Assembly: GCA_002286855.1 (NCBI GenBank)
Contig: NRSV01000065.1
Location: 124,001 to 188,000, forward strand
DNA length: 64,000 bases
Source of the DNA: Bipolaris cookei
Taxonomy: Eukaryota > Ascomycota > Dothideomycetes > Pleosporales > Pleosporaceae
Reading direction: 5' to 3'
Part shown: positions 36,233-46,203 of the stretch, piece after piece
Numbering within the stretch: the first letter of the stretch is position 1
Layout of the letters: each line of letters opens with the position of its first letter
Notes under the pieces: generated by a model
The model's database searches: none
What the model was told of the DNA's origin: nothing
Seen by the model: the letters and a program-made list of their open reading frames with translations, nothing else
Program-made: the position numbers and the translations under genes

Positions 36233-37412
36233 TCATGCAATCCTTGCAACATTCATGATATCCTCTTCCAGATGCAATGCCTGGAACTGCGTAAGCACCT
36301 CTGGTAATTTCCTCCTATTTCCATCAACAGCAGCATTTGTCCTTTCCTTTGCCGCAACCCCAATCATGAACTTTTCGTCAAAAGCCTGAATCTCCACCCG
36401 CGTATCGTCCAACTTCTTACTCTCATCCTTCTTCATACCCTTTACAGCCGCAGGTCCCTTGCCATCGCCCTTCATCGTAAACCAAACCTCAGCGTCGCTG
36501 ATGCGTTCACCCCATGTCCCATGCGTGCTACAGCGCGCTGGAGTCCCAGCACGGGGCGCACGCACTTGCTTGAATTCCAGCCGGGGGATCCACTGTGCGA
36601 GGAGAGCCTCGCCGTCAAGCTTGATGTAAGCTTCTTTGTAACACCAAAATGTGTAGAAGCGGCGCAACTTTGCATCGATCAGAAGCTCTGAATCAAATAC
36701 CTGTTTCTCTCCATTTGGGAGCGTGATGCTGAGTTGCTTGTGCCGCGCACAACATCGATCGTGACGACCAATTGTTTCTTGCGTGACCATTGTACCATCG
36801 AGGAGAGGAAAAGGATCCACGTTGTACTTTAGATCAAACAACTCTTCTTGGCTGTAGATTTCGGCGTACATGTCTATCCAGCCGTCGAATCCTTCCTTGT
36901 CTATAACACGGTATTCGTCTCTTTCGTTAACACAGACAATATCTACGCCTACTTCTGCATCTAGCTCATCCGTCTTGCACCCAACCAAGGCCACAAGGCC
37001 TGCTTGGTGTGAGATGTTGAATTCAAGAGGTGCTGGCCCATGTTGTGGCGGCGGCAACAGCGCAATGGGCTTTCCATGCTTGGGATCCCGTTTCCGGCCG
37101 AACCTGATGTCTTTCCATGGGATGCCCAGCATGTTGTGGACGAACAGACGTTTGAGTAGTGCCGAGCCGAGGCTCATGCGAGCATCAGCTATGTGGTACT
37201 TCCGCGTAATGTTCTCGCGCTCCTCAAGGCTGACTAGTGCAAGTGCTTCTCGGGCCTAAGGTAACATTAATGCTGCGCCAAAGGAAGCCGGGGAGTTGTA
37301 GACCAACAGCTTCGGAGTCCGTAATCTTGGTGCCGGGCCATATTGACCGAGTGTCCAGCAGCCAGCAAGTGAGACTGCGCCCTGCTGTTTCGTTGTCGTC
37401 TTGGTCGGCCAT
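36233..37412 (-). CDS. npgA: 4'-phosphopantetheinyl transferase (NpgA/Sfp type)
   Basis: Exons 37412..37308 and 37255..36233 give 375 residues. The enzyme transfers phosphopantetheine from CoA to carrier-protein serines. In filamentous fungi one NpgA-type enzyme serves polyketide and non-ribosomal peptide synthetases and the lysine enzyme Lys2/alpha-aminoadipate reductase. Family signatures are the N-terminal WLLDTR, the FNISHQAGLVALVG stretch, the metal-binding VGVD (137-140) and WCYKEAYIK (239-247). The first exon is assigned because WLLDTR lies in another frame just upstream. A 51 bp intron with a weak donor, GTTGGT, and a TTAG acceptor joins them in phase. The donor is the least certain part of the model. 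It is divergent from PDX2. Confidence 0.9.
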
Positions 37413-37900
37413 CGTGCCTCAGATGAAGCAATACTGGGCGGTAACAAGACAACCAGTCAAGCAACTGATATAGTAGCCTGGATGGGCGGGACAATTCCGA
37501 GCTGGGGACCCCACTTGGCGGGCTCTTCGGCTTATGTGAGCTTTTCGGCGCCCGACGCAATGGCTTCAAGGTTTAGTAATGCGTCATATTCGGAGTTTCT
37601 ATATCATGGCTGTTCCTTCACGGCATCAGCGGGGTTCCCGAGAGTTGAGGTTGATCATCCAGAGAGTGGTGATCGGACAAGCGATCCGGCTAGGGCTGAT
37701 GAGATGAGATGGATGACATGCCTAGACTGCGGCTTTTAGTGGGGAACACTTGGGGTTTATCGATAAAGGTTTTGTCGCATTTCCCGTCGCTTTCCGTCTG
37801 TGTGACTCCCAATGTCATTCTATGCCGTAATCTCGTAGACATATTTTCTTTCCTTTGTTTTCTCTGGTTACGGAGTTGATCGGTGTCTCAAAGATTCAAC
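37413..37900. promoter_or_regulatory. Divergent promoter region, PPTase / PDX2
   Basis: A 488 bp spacer between two start codons. No clear TATA box was seen. A T-rich tract (TTTTCTTTCCTTTGTTTT, about 37844-37861) precedes the PDX2 ATG by about 40 bp, like fungal CT-rich core promoters. Confidence 0.45.
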
Positions 37901-38758
37901 ATGACAGTTACGAATAACGATCAGAAAGTTACGGTTGGCGTGCTTGCCCTGCAAGGCGCTTTCAGCGAACACATTCAACTTTTGCGCTCCGCGGCTTCTA
38001 ATATCGCCTCCGCACCATTATTCCAGTTCATCCAAGTGCGCACTCCGGAGCAGCTCAAGCAATGCGATGGCCTCATCATTCCTGGTGGCGAGAGCACAAC
38101 CATGTCCCTCGTAGCCGCACGAAGCAACCTCCTTGAGCCCCTGCGCGATTTTGTCAAGGTTCAGCGCAAACCGACGTGGGGCACATGCGCCGGCCTCATA
38201 TTGCTCGCAGAAAGCGCGAACCGGACAAAGAAGGGTGGGCAAGAATTAATCGGAGGTCTGGATGTGAGAGTGAACAGGAATCATTTTGGAAGGCAACAAG
38301 AAAGTTTCCAAGCCAACCTCAACCTGCCGTTCCTGGACGCCACAAGCAGCACTGGCAAGAGCGACCCATATCGCTGTGTCTTTATACGCGCTCCTGTAGT
38401 TGAAAAGGTGCTTCCTATCTCCAAAGCGATTGGCATCCAGAAGGGTGAGAGTGAAAGGGAGGATACCGTCGTTGCGCCGAGTAAGACACCGGTTGATGAT
38501 TTGGCGAGGAAGGAACTGGATCGCGAAGTTGAGATCATGGCCACGTTGTCCACGAATGCGAAGCCATTGCAAGAGAACCAGGAGCACAATCATGCGGGTG
38601 GAGAGGACATAATCGCGGTTCGTCAGGGTAATGTCTTTGGATGTAGTTTCCACCCAGAGCTGACAGACGACTCGCGCATACATGTGTGGTGGTTGGGCGA
38701 AGTCTTAAAAGCAGTAGAAAGAAGAAAGCAGTTCGAACTAGCGGACCGGACTAAGTGA
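37901..38758 (+). CDS. PDX2: Pyridoxal 5'-phosphate synthase glutaminase subunit (PDX2/SNO)
   Basis: One exon, 285 residues. The ATG at 37901 is chosen; the frame extends upstream only to non-ATG codons. It is a class I glutamine amidotransferase: VGVLALQGAFSEH at the N-terminus, the oxyanion motif PGGEST near 61-66, and a triad of Cys96 (in GTCAGL), His251 and Glu253 (in FHPEL). PDX2 releases ammonia from glutamine and channels it to PDX1, which builds pyridoxal phosphate from ribose 5-phosphate and glyceraldehyde 3-phosphate. Compared with the bacterial PdxT of about 190-200 residues it is longer. The extra length is mainly a charged insertion at about 175-235, before the final strand and triad His. 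Confidence 0.95.
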   Translation: MTVTNNDQKVTVGVLALQGAFSEHIQLLRSAASNIASAPLFQFIQVRTPEQLKQCDGLIIPGGESTTMSLVAARSNLLEPLRDFVKVQRKPTWGTCAGLILLAESANRTKKGGQELIGGLDVRVNRNHFGRQQESFQANLNLPFLDATSSTGKSDPYRCVFIRAPVVEKVLPISKAIGIQKGESEREDTVVAPSKTPVDDLARKELDREVEIMATLSTNAKPLQENQEHNHAGGEDIIAVRQGNVFGCSFHPELTDDSRIHVWWLGEVLKAVERRKQFELADRTK

Positions 38759-39223
38759 GCTACGCATCTTATGAAGGAGTGCTCAAGACTTGTATTTGTA
38801 GACCACATTACTAGAGATCGCCCGAGCGGCAGGCGTTTTGAAGATGGCGGTAAATTTCAAAAGGTGGCTGATATTTGGTTCCCTTGCTCTCATATGCATG
38901 TCTAGAAATACAAAACTAACCACTAATAGCGAATGGTGGATGGCCAGTTCCTCCAGTGCTATGCGTCAAACTCCGTCAAAGTGGAATGTGCAAATGCCTT
39001 CCTGGGACCGACGATCCTGCTCATTGTCTCCGTTCCGAGGCTCAGAGAATTAAATCGTATGTCCTTTTCGCTGTAGCATCTCAAGACTCTGAGCCGAGAC
39101 CTTCTTCTCATCATTTCTGCCGCGGTCGCTATTAGAAGTCCTCCATGTCGAGCTTGCGTCTCCGGATGGCTTCCCATCGCCAACAACATGCTGCTGCGCG
39201 ATCTTAGAATCCTCAACACTGCT
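38759..39223. other. Convergent 3' spacer, PDX2 / CBC20
   Basis: A 465 bp spacer between two stop codons. Open frames here are short or antisense extensions of the CBC20 region; none is supported. Confidence 0.5.
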
Positions 39224-39783
39224 CTACTGCGCCTCATGGTATTCGTCCACCGCCCTTCCGTAGCCACCACGTCCAGGGTCGTACTCGGCTCGGTACTCAT
39301 CGCGCACCTGTCCACCACTCTTTCCACGGCCATACTGTCGTCCCTCGGTAAAACCCTCGTCCAGATCTGTCCTGATGACGCGTTCATCTAACTTGGTACC
39401 ACCAATGTACTTCATGCAGTCGAGCGCATCCTGATGTGTGTAGTACTCAACAAAGCAAAATCCGCAGGGCGTCTTTTGGAAACGATCGAGGCCCATTACT
39501 AGTCGCTTTATCTCCCCGCATTTTGAGAAGAGCTCATGGATCTGCTCTTCGGTGGTGTAGAAGGAGAGATTGCCTACGTAGAGCGTGGTTGCATCTTTGA
39601 GTTTGTCTTCAGGCGAGGGCGAGCGGGCGCGGTCTTCGTCGCGTACGTTACGGTCGCGTCTGCGTTTCTGAGAATTGTTAGTACATGTGATACGGGTTGG
39701 AGCGCAAGGCTTATAAGTACCTTTGCTGTCGCATATGAGCTTGGTTTGTCGAGGCGGTCGATTGTACTTCGAAGCGCAGGCAT
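39224..39783 (-). CDS. CBC2: Nuclear cap-binding protein subunit 2 (CBC20)
   Basis: Two exons, 39783..39721 and 39667..39224 (intron 53 bp, donor GTACTT, acceptor CTCAG), give 168 residues. The single RRM shows RNP2 as LYVGNLSF (near residue 50) and RNP1 as CGFCFVEY. The SFYTTEEQIHELFSKCGEIK stretch and the YGRGKSGGQVRDEYR tail are characteristic of this family. CBC20 binds the m7G cap of RNA polymerase II transcripts together with CBC80, supporting splicing, export and first-round translation. A basic KRRRDR segment sits at the exon junction, so splicing places a probable nuclear signal before the RRM. The gene is head-to-head with Nup82. Confidence 0.95.
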
Positions 39784-40059
39784 GATAACGATTTGTTCCA
39801 CACGTGAAGAGATGTGTTCTAGATGCGACCGTATTCAGACCTTTCAAGCACTTATACAGAGTTTGGTGTTGAAGTGATTATCGAGATCTAAGGTTGAGAG
39901 CTAGCTTGCAGCTGCCCCAGACGCGTCGGCCTTGGCGCGCTCTTTCAAAGCTGGAACTTTTGTTTGCTTATAGATTCTCCAACCTCCAAACAATCAAATT
40001 TACACCACTATCACCGGTGGATATTCAAACTTTTCGGCCTTACCGGGATAGTCTTCGCC
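39784..40059. promoter_or_regulatory. Shared divergent promoter, CBC20 / Nup82
   Basis: 276 bp lie between opposite start codons of two genes of nuclear mRNA handling: cap binding and the nuclear pore. Both promoters must be here. Confidence 0.55.
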
Positions 40060-42591
40060 ATGCCCAAAATTCTTGGCTACACCCCAGACTGGCTCAGCCG
40101 CCCGAATCCAGGCTATCATCTGTTTGCGCCGAAACACACGGACGGTAACGGAATCGTAGCGAGAAGACCGGAGCCAGGATCGCAAAGGACGATTGCAACA
40201 AGAGGTTCAGAGATATTTGTTGCGGTTGGAAATGAAATCCGTTGGGCGGACCTGGTCAACTTGAAAGAGGAGGCGCAGCCCGCATACCGAACCCTCAGAG
40301 TCTCGATACCACTACCTATTACGCGTCTTACCATCTCTCCCGAAGAAGACTATCTCGCAGTGTCGACGTCGCATACCGTCCATGTGATCCATCTCCCCGA
40401 CCCGTCGTTGCTCGAAGGCGGTGAAGAGGGCCCTTTGAAGCCAAAGACTTTCCAGCTAGGACCGACCGTACACGTTCTCGAAGAGTCCTCAGTCGCGACA
40501 GTGATATGGCACCCTTTGGGATATCATGGACGCTGCTTGGTTACAATCACAAAAGCAGGTGTGGTGCGGCTTTGGGAGATCAATCGCGCGGATAGGTCTA
40601 CGTTCAGTGAACCTGCGCTATCAATTGATCTGCCTAAACTGGCGAATGCGACGAGTGATCAGGACGATCTGAGCGCATCCAAGTTCGGAGCTTCCAAAGG
40701 CTTCTCCCCCGATTCTGTCGAGCTCGAAGTTGCATCTGCATGCTTTGGCGACTTCCCAGAGCAAGAGGGTGTCCACGGGTGGGCGCCAATGACGCTCTGG
40801 ATTGCCACTGTATCTGGTGATGTGTATGCGCTCTGCCCGCTATTGCCGAGCAAGTGGCAATTGGTCGAGTCGCCCGGCAGCTACACGTTTCTGGAGACCC
40901 TCACCTCATCCATCAACATCAACTACACCGAAACATCTGAAGACGAGACGGTACCCAAAGACGAGCTGAAGACGGCGGAGAAGCAAGTTTCGTGGCTGTC
41001 AGACATTCTATACGAGGAGCCTTTTATAGAAGAGCAACAACAAGGGGATACAGTCAAGGTCTTTGCTCGTCCAACGAGCGCTCCTACAGTACCACTTCTG
41101 CAGGGACCGTTCACCATGACACCTGAGGTGGACGATTTTGAGCTTAGCGACATGATTGTCTTCTCACTCAAAACTCTGTCGGAGAGCGAAGACGAAGAGA
41201 CAGCGGCCGAGGGTTTGCCAACAGCTGTAGTATGTCTACTCACTGACACGAGCATGGTTCATGTATGCTTGGATTTGCAGGGCATCGTTGGACGCTGGCT
41301 ACCATCACCAGAAGATGAGATTGACGTGGCAGAAAGACGCGAGCATGAGCTGCTTATAGTGGAAACAATTGCTCTGGTTAAAGATGACGTATCGTCGTTC
41401 AACCAGAGCATCACGCCCGATGTACATACCGACTTTTCATTTTTCGTTTCGCATGCCAGCGGCGTCTTCTACATTTCATTGGAGCCTTGGATCCGAAAGG
41501 TCGAGGTCGAGCTATCACAGTCACAAACACAGGGCTCGGCTTTCCGTCTCAAGCGAGTGCTGGAGTCGGCAAACACTTCCGTGGACCAGTGCCTGCAACG
41601 ACGCACTACCGGAAATGTAGCAGACCAAGAAGTCACAGCAGCAGTCGTCATTGAGGATGGAAACATCGGTTACCTCCTTCTTACTAGTGTCAATGGCGAG
41701 CCCCGAGCTGCCCTTCTCGATGCCCCAGAAGACGGACTGCCTACTCAGGAAGAGCTTGCTGAGTACATGGCAGTTGCTGGACCTCACAAAGAAGTCCGCG
41801 AGGCATGGCAACCGCCAAAGGAGCTTTATGATTCATTTGATCTGTTCAAATCCATCCATATCCCCGCACGACACCGAGGAACTCTCCAGGATGAGATTAG
41901 GCTGTCTCCTGCAAATCTCTCGCTGCTTATGGATGTTCACCGAGCACTTTCGGCGCAAACTTCAAAGTTGCAGCACGCAGTCTCGGATTTGTTCAACAGG
42001 GCGACTCGGTTGCAGGAAGAGTTCCGAGATCAGATTTACAGAACATCGGAAATTGCGGCAAACATTGAAGATGTGACGTACAACGGTCAAGCCAGCTCAG
42101 ACGACGGATCAAATTACGAAAGTCTCAAGATTGATGACCGAATGGAGAGGGTTAAGGCGCGACAGGAGCAGATCAACGCGCGCTACGAGGCACTTCGACG
42201 GAAGATGGTTAATATTGGTTCTAGTCAATTGAGCGAGAAGGAAAGCAGCTGGATTGAAGAGTTACAGACAATGGAGAGCGCTGTGGATCCTTCGAGCAAG
42301 ACCCTGACTGACGACGTTGACGGCAGCGAGCGGCCGGCATGGCAACGTCTGGAGAGGATCAAGCAAGTGCATCACGAGCAAGCGAGACAGATTGAAGAGG
42401 CAACCAAGTCGGCGAAACGGGGAGAGAATGAGGGAGTAAGGAGTAATGGTGTAAAGATAGCGAGCTACTCGAGAAAGGCGGAAAACGAGCAAGTGCAGGA
42501 GCTGATACAGCGGAACAATGTGCTGGTTGAAGCTGCTACGGATAGGCTGAGGAGGTTGGGCGTGAATGTGCCAGTGGAGGCTGGGAGTTAG
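40060..42591 (+). CDS. NUP82: Nucleoporin Nup82 (Nup88 family)
   Basis: A single exon of 843 residues. The ATG at 40060 is the first in frame; the frame extends upstream without ATG. The N-terminal half (about 1-480) is beta-rich with repeated blade-like segments such as LAVSTSHTVHVIHLPDPSLL and SVATVIWHPLGYHGRCLVTI, fitting the Nup82 propeller. The C-terminal part (about 610-843) is a long coiled coil containing LMDVHRALSAQTSKLQHAV and LVEAATDRLRRLGVNV. Nup82 anchors the cytoplasmic Nup82-Nup159-Nsp1 complex at the pore and helps release exported mRNPs. Acidic loops interrupt the propeller near 300 and 400. The assignment rests on overall build and these stretches. Confidence 0.88.
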   Translation: MPKILGYTPDWLSRPNPGYHLFAPKHTDGNGIVARRPEPGSQRTIATRGSEIFVAVGNEIRWADLVNLKEEAQPAYRTLRVSIPLPITRLTISPEEDYLAVSTSHTVHVIHLPDPSLLEGGEEGPLKPKTFQLGPTVHVLEESSVATVIWHPLGYHGRCLVTITKAGVVRLWEINRADRSTFSEPALSIDLPKLANATSDQDDLSASKFGASKGFSPDSVELEVASACFGDFPEQEGVHGWAPMTLWIATVSGDVYALCPLLPSKWQLVESPGSYTFLETLTSSININYTETSEDETVPKDELKTAEKQVSWLSDILYEEPFIEEQQQGDTVKVFARPTSAPTVPLLQGPFTMTPEVDDFELSDMIVFSLKTLSESEDEETAAEGLPTAVVCLLTDTSMVHVCLDLQGIVGRWLPSPEDEIDVAERREHELLIVETIALVKDDVSSFNQSITPDVHTDFSFFVSHASGVFYISLEPWIRKVEVELSQSQTQGSAFRLKRVLESANTSVDQCLQRRTTGNVADQEVTAAVVIEDGNIGYLLLTSVNGEPRAALLDAPEDGLPTQEELAEYMAVAGPHKEVREAWQPPKELYDSFDLFKSIHIPARHRGTLQDEIRLSPANLSLLMDVHRALSAQTSKLQHAVSDLFNRATRLQEEFRDQIYRTSEIAANIEDVTYNGQASSDDGSNYESLKIDDRMERVKARQEQINARYEALRRKMVNIGSSQLSEKESSWIEELQTMESAVDPSSKTLTDDVDGSERPAWQRLERIKQVHHEQARQIEEATKSAKRGENEGVRSNGVKIASYSRKAENEQVQELIQRNNVLVEAATDRLRRLGVNVPVEAGS

Positions 42592-43985
42592 GCGTATGAA
42601 GTAGCTATGTAGATGGAGCAGGGTTGGAATGGGCTTGTTGGAAACAGATTGGTTGGGTAGCTGTGGGATAGACGGGATATGCTCTTTGTCCAGACATGGT
42701 GTTTTGTAGCAATGGGGACGAAGTCACGTGTTGCGGGGAAATACTTATTGTTTGTGATATAGTCATGCCTTCCATCAGCCTCGGCCGCGTGGAGGTCCTT
42801 TTTTGCAACACCTACCACCTCCATACTACATTCATACATATACCCCACCACCAGCCCTACCACACTTGGCAGATTGATATCGAACATGATGTTCAGGACA
42901 ACGGCGCTTGATTAACGGTTCTTGACATGGTGCAAGGGAGTAACGCTTGTAAGTACGGTCCTGCAGGGTGCTAGCAACGAATGGAGAAGAGGTTGCGGGT
43001 CCAGAACGATCAGCTCTGGCAGTCCCGGTGCAGTGGCCAGATTGGAGCGACCAAGGGCAAGGGGCGAAGAAACATTGGCCCAATCACAAGAGCCGAAACA
43101 CGATGCTTCGCCTGTCAGCCAGCTGTGGCCATGCAGCGTAGATGCAGCGTAGATGCAACGGTATGAGGATGGGAGCATGCGCATGCATCCAGATTGGAAA
43201 CTCGGTGTGCCGGTGTGTATATTGCGGCGTAGATGTTATACTACCAGCGCGGGGCTGACTGTGTCCGCATACGCGTACATACATTCATGCGCTCCTCTTA
43301 TTGCCACTGTCGCAGTGCTCGGCTTGGGCACACGTCGAGTCGTCTTGAGCAGAGACTGCGGCGGTTCTAAGTCATGAATCACGCCGCGGTCACACTGTGA
43401 CCGACGGACTGGCACGGGAGGCGACGTTCGTGTGGCCGACGGGAGGGTTCTTGATGGGCATTTGTGCAATGCAAAGGTGGAGCAGTTGGGCGCTTAGAAG
43501 TGCCCTGGCCGGCCATGCCATAGCCTGCAAAAGCCATCACACAAGTCTGGCCAATCACAAGCACCACCGCTATGTCCTTCACCCACGCTATCCAACTCTG
43601 CGCTCTAGGGGCCTTCCCTCCCGCCCAACCAGACGTGCAGACACGCAGCTTAGTGGTCGCCCGCCCTGGTCAAGCCAATATGCTGGCGCCATGCCTATTC
43701 GCTGCCTACTCAATGTTTCCAGTGCTGACCTGCAATGGCTGCTCATGCTACCCGTCTCGGTTTGCATCGCCTATTCGTTCCCCTCGCTCTTTTCGCCAGC
43801 CATGGTGGCTCCCATAAGACGGTCGCAGCCAACGCCCGTATCTCTTAAGTCTTGACGGCCCCCACCACCGCACCCTGCCTGGCTGTGTCGACTACATACT
43901 ATCGGACTGCGCCTCCGCACCGCATAGCTAGAGGAAAGTATCTTTGCGTTGCGACAGCCTCCCTTCTTACCACCATATCGCCGCC
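42592..43985. other. 1.4 kb upstream region of the X325 gene
   Basis: No supported gene. A direct repeat of GCAGCGTAGATG-like units lies at about 43133-43160, with a related GGCGTAGATG at 43226. Frames up to 152 codons are arbitrary in composition. Confidence 0.45.
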
Positions 43986-44841
43986 ATGTTTCGTTTCACC
44001 GAGCTCGTCTTTGTCGCCGCTACCTGGTCCCTTGCCGCTGCGCATACTGTTCTGGTCTACCCACCATGGAGAGGAAACAACATCCACACAAACGGCACCC
44101 TGTCTCCCACGGACCCGACTATCCCAAATGGATCGCTTGGAATAAACTACCACAAAGACACCGACTCGTATGGGTTCCCATATGGCATGCAGTGGATGTA
44201 CCCTTGTATGTCACTTCGATATGTTCCCTCTGTCCCAACCCATAGCTAACAGCCTCAACAGGCGGAGGAATGCCAACCTCGCGTAACCGAACAAAGTGGC
44301 CCATCAAGGGTGGTGCCGTTTCTGTCCAACCAGGATGGTTCCCTGGCCATGCCCTCGCTCAAATCTACATCAACATGGGATACGGCAACGAGCCTCTGAA
44401 CTATTCCCATACCATGTTGCCCGTTTTCCAGATTACCGGACCCACGAACCAGGAATACGGAGGCCAGTTTTGCTTGCCCCAAGTACCATTACCTGCCAAC
44501 TACACGCCTAAAGTCGGAGATAATGCCACCATCCAGGTCATTGAGCTGGCGCAGCACGGCGCTGCCCTCTACAACGTAAGTTTTATTCATCTTGCAATCT
44601 TTATACATGTTCACAACCTCAACAGTGCGCCGACATCACATTTGCCGAACCAGAGGACGTACCAGAGGTCAACGCAACAAACTGCAAAAACACAACCACA
44701 CCAGAGGAGCGCATTGGCTTCCAAGTTCTATACGCAACAACATCATCACGAGCGCCACACACCATTGTCGTAAACGGTTATGCATCGATACTAGTACCAG
44801 CAATGCTTGCAGCGGCATCCTGGTTAACATGGGTCGTTTAA
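43986..44841 (+). CDS. X325/BIM1-like copper-binding protein, secreted and GPI-anchored
   Basis: Three exons (43986..44205, 44262..44575, 44626..44841) give 249 residues. A signal peptide (1-19) ends in AAA and leaves His20 as the first mature residue (HTVLVYPPWRGNN). This N-terminal His is the hallmark of LPMO-like copper sites and of the X325 family, which includes Cryptococcus Bim1. The conserved MYPCGGMPTSRNRTKWP segment is created by splicing. The C-terminus has a Ser/Gly-type attachment zone followed by a hydrophobic tail (ILVPAMLAAASWLTWVV), typical of GPI anchors. Several N-glycosylation sequons (NGT, NGS, NYS, NAT) are present. X325 proteins bind copper but are not known to cleave polysaccharides; a role in copper acquisition or cell-wall biology is likely. 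Confidence 0.93.
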
Positions 44842-46203
44842 GAAGTCGACTTGCTGTTTTTTTTGTTTTTGTATCACGGGCATGGCGTTGAGTGTACAAG
44901 ATATCCGGTTCTTTGTTGAAGCGACGGACTCCAGTTGGAACGTACGCGAACAGGGGGCTTTTTCGGTTGAGCCATGAACGGCTTGGGTTACTGAAGAACA
45001 GCGTGAATCGCCCTTTCTTTTTTTACCGCACATGAAGCACTACAACCTGCTGTAGCTTTGCTGATGAATGCTAATCACAATTCTCACACAATTGTTCTAT
45101 TCTTACCGGGTCGTTAGGACATGATGATGATAATGCTTACTCGCATTGACTCCACTCAACCACAAGCCGCCAGCTTACTTTTTTTCACAGCTTCTCACCA
45201 TTGAACTAAAATATGACTTTTTTGGTTTCTGGAACAAAGAAGACGTCAACGGGAGGCCTGAGAAGCGGCGGGCTTGCCGGATGGCAGCGGGTGGCTTGCG
45301 TTGGAGGGCAAAGGGCCAACAATGCACGGGGGAGGCACGGTTTCTCCACTTGCCGCTGGGGTTTGCCAACGCCAACATGAGTAAGAGGAAAACCTAATTG
45401 TGACATAATTCCAGTAAATCGGTAAAAGATTTACCATAGGAAAAGATATTGCTTCAGTAGGGTAGGATTGAGTTGTACAATAGTAACACGCCCATGGAAA
45501 ACCACCACATTCCAAACGTGCATGTACTTTGGTCATTTATTCAACCCTCTTCCAAATATACCCATCTAACACCATCCCTTACCCACACAATCGCCAACCT
45601 TTCCTTTGCGATCTGTATGCGCAACTAACGCACCATTGTCCCCTCTCGACCCATGTACTCTCGCGATCGGAATCCCCGTTCCGACAACTGATCTACTATT
45701 ACCTCTTTTTTCCCCACTTTTGCCCCGATTGCCCGCACCCTCTCATATCGCTCTTGTACGCGCCCTGACAACGACCACTACAGAACTTGGGAAAGAGCTT
45801 ACCGCTTTGCCCTGCCAACCGCCCAACGTGCTGTTCACACCCGTATATGCACGGAACGCAGGTACTTGGTGAGGTCTCATGCAGAATTATTTGCTGTGCT
45901 GGTAAATTCTGCCCCGCTTTTTTTCTGCCTGTGCTTTTTAATTGTTGGTTCGATTTTCGGTGAATTAAACACGGAGCTGGGGCTTATTTGATTTAGTGTT
46001 GGCCATCGGATCTTTTAGGCTGGTTGAACTTGAAAGGGAGGAGATAGGGAAAAAAAAAGAGTCAGTTTGACAAACAGAAAGAATGAGCAGAATTTTTGGA
46101 TTTGAAAGTGGGGCCACTTACGGTTTTGGTAGGTTGTTTTTGCCTTTTGGTGAAGTGACGGAAGAAAGGAAAGGGGATAGGAAACAGGGAGAAGAGGAGG
46201 AAG
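44842..46203. other. 1.4 kb spacer without a supported gene
   Basis: Holds the 3' UTR of the X325 gene and the promoter of the SRR1-like gene. AT-rich, with homopolymer runs (for example poly-A near 46050). No coding signal was found. Confidence 0.45.

Noticed and set aside
43397..43855. 152-codon plus-strand frame upstream of the X325 gene
   Set aside because: No domain, arbitrary composition, and it lies where the promoter must be.
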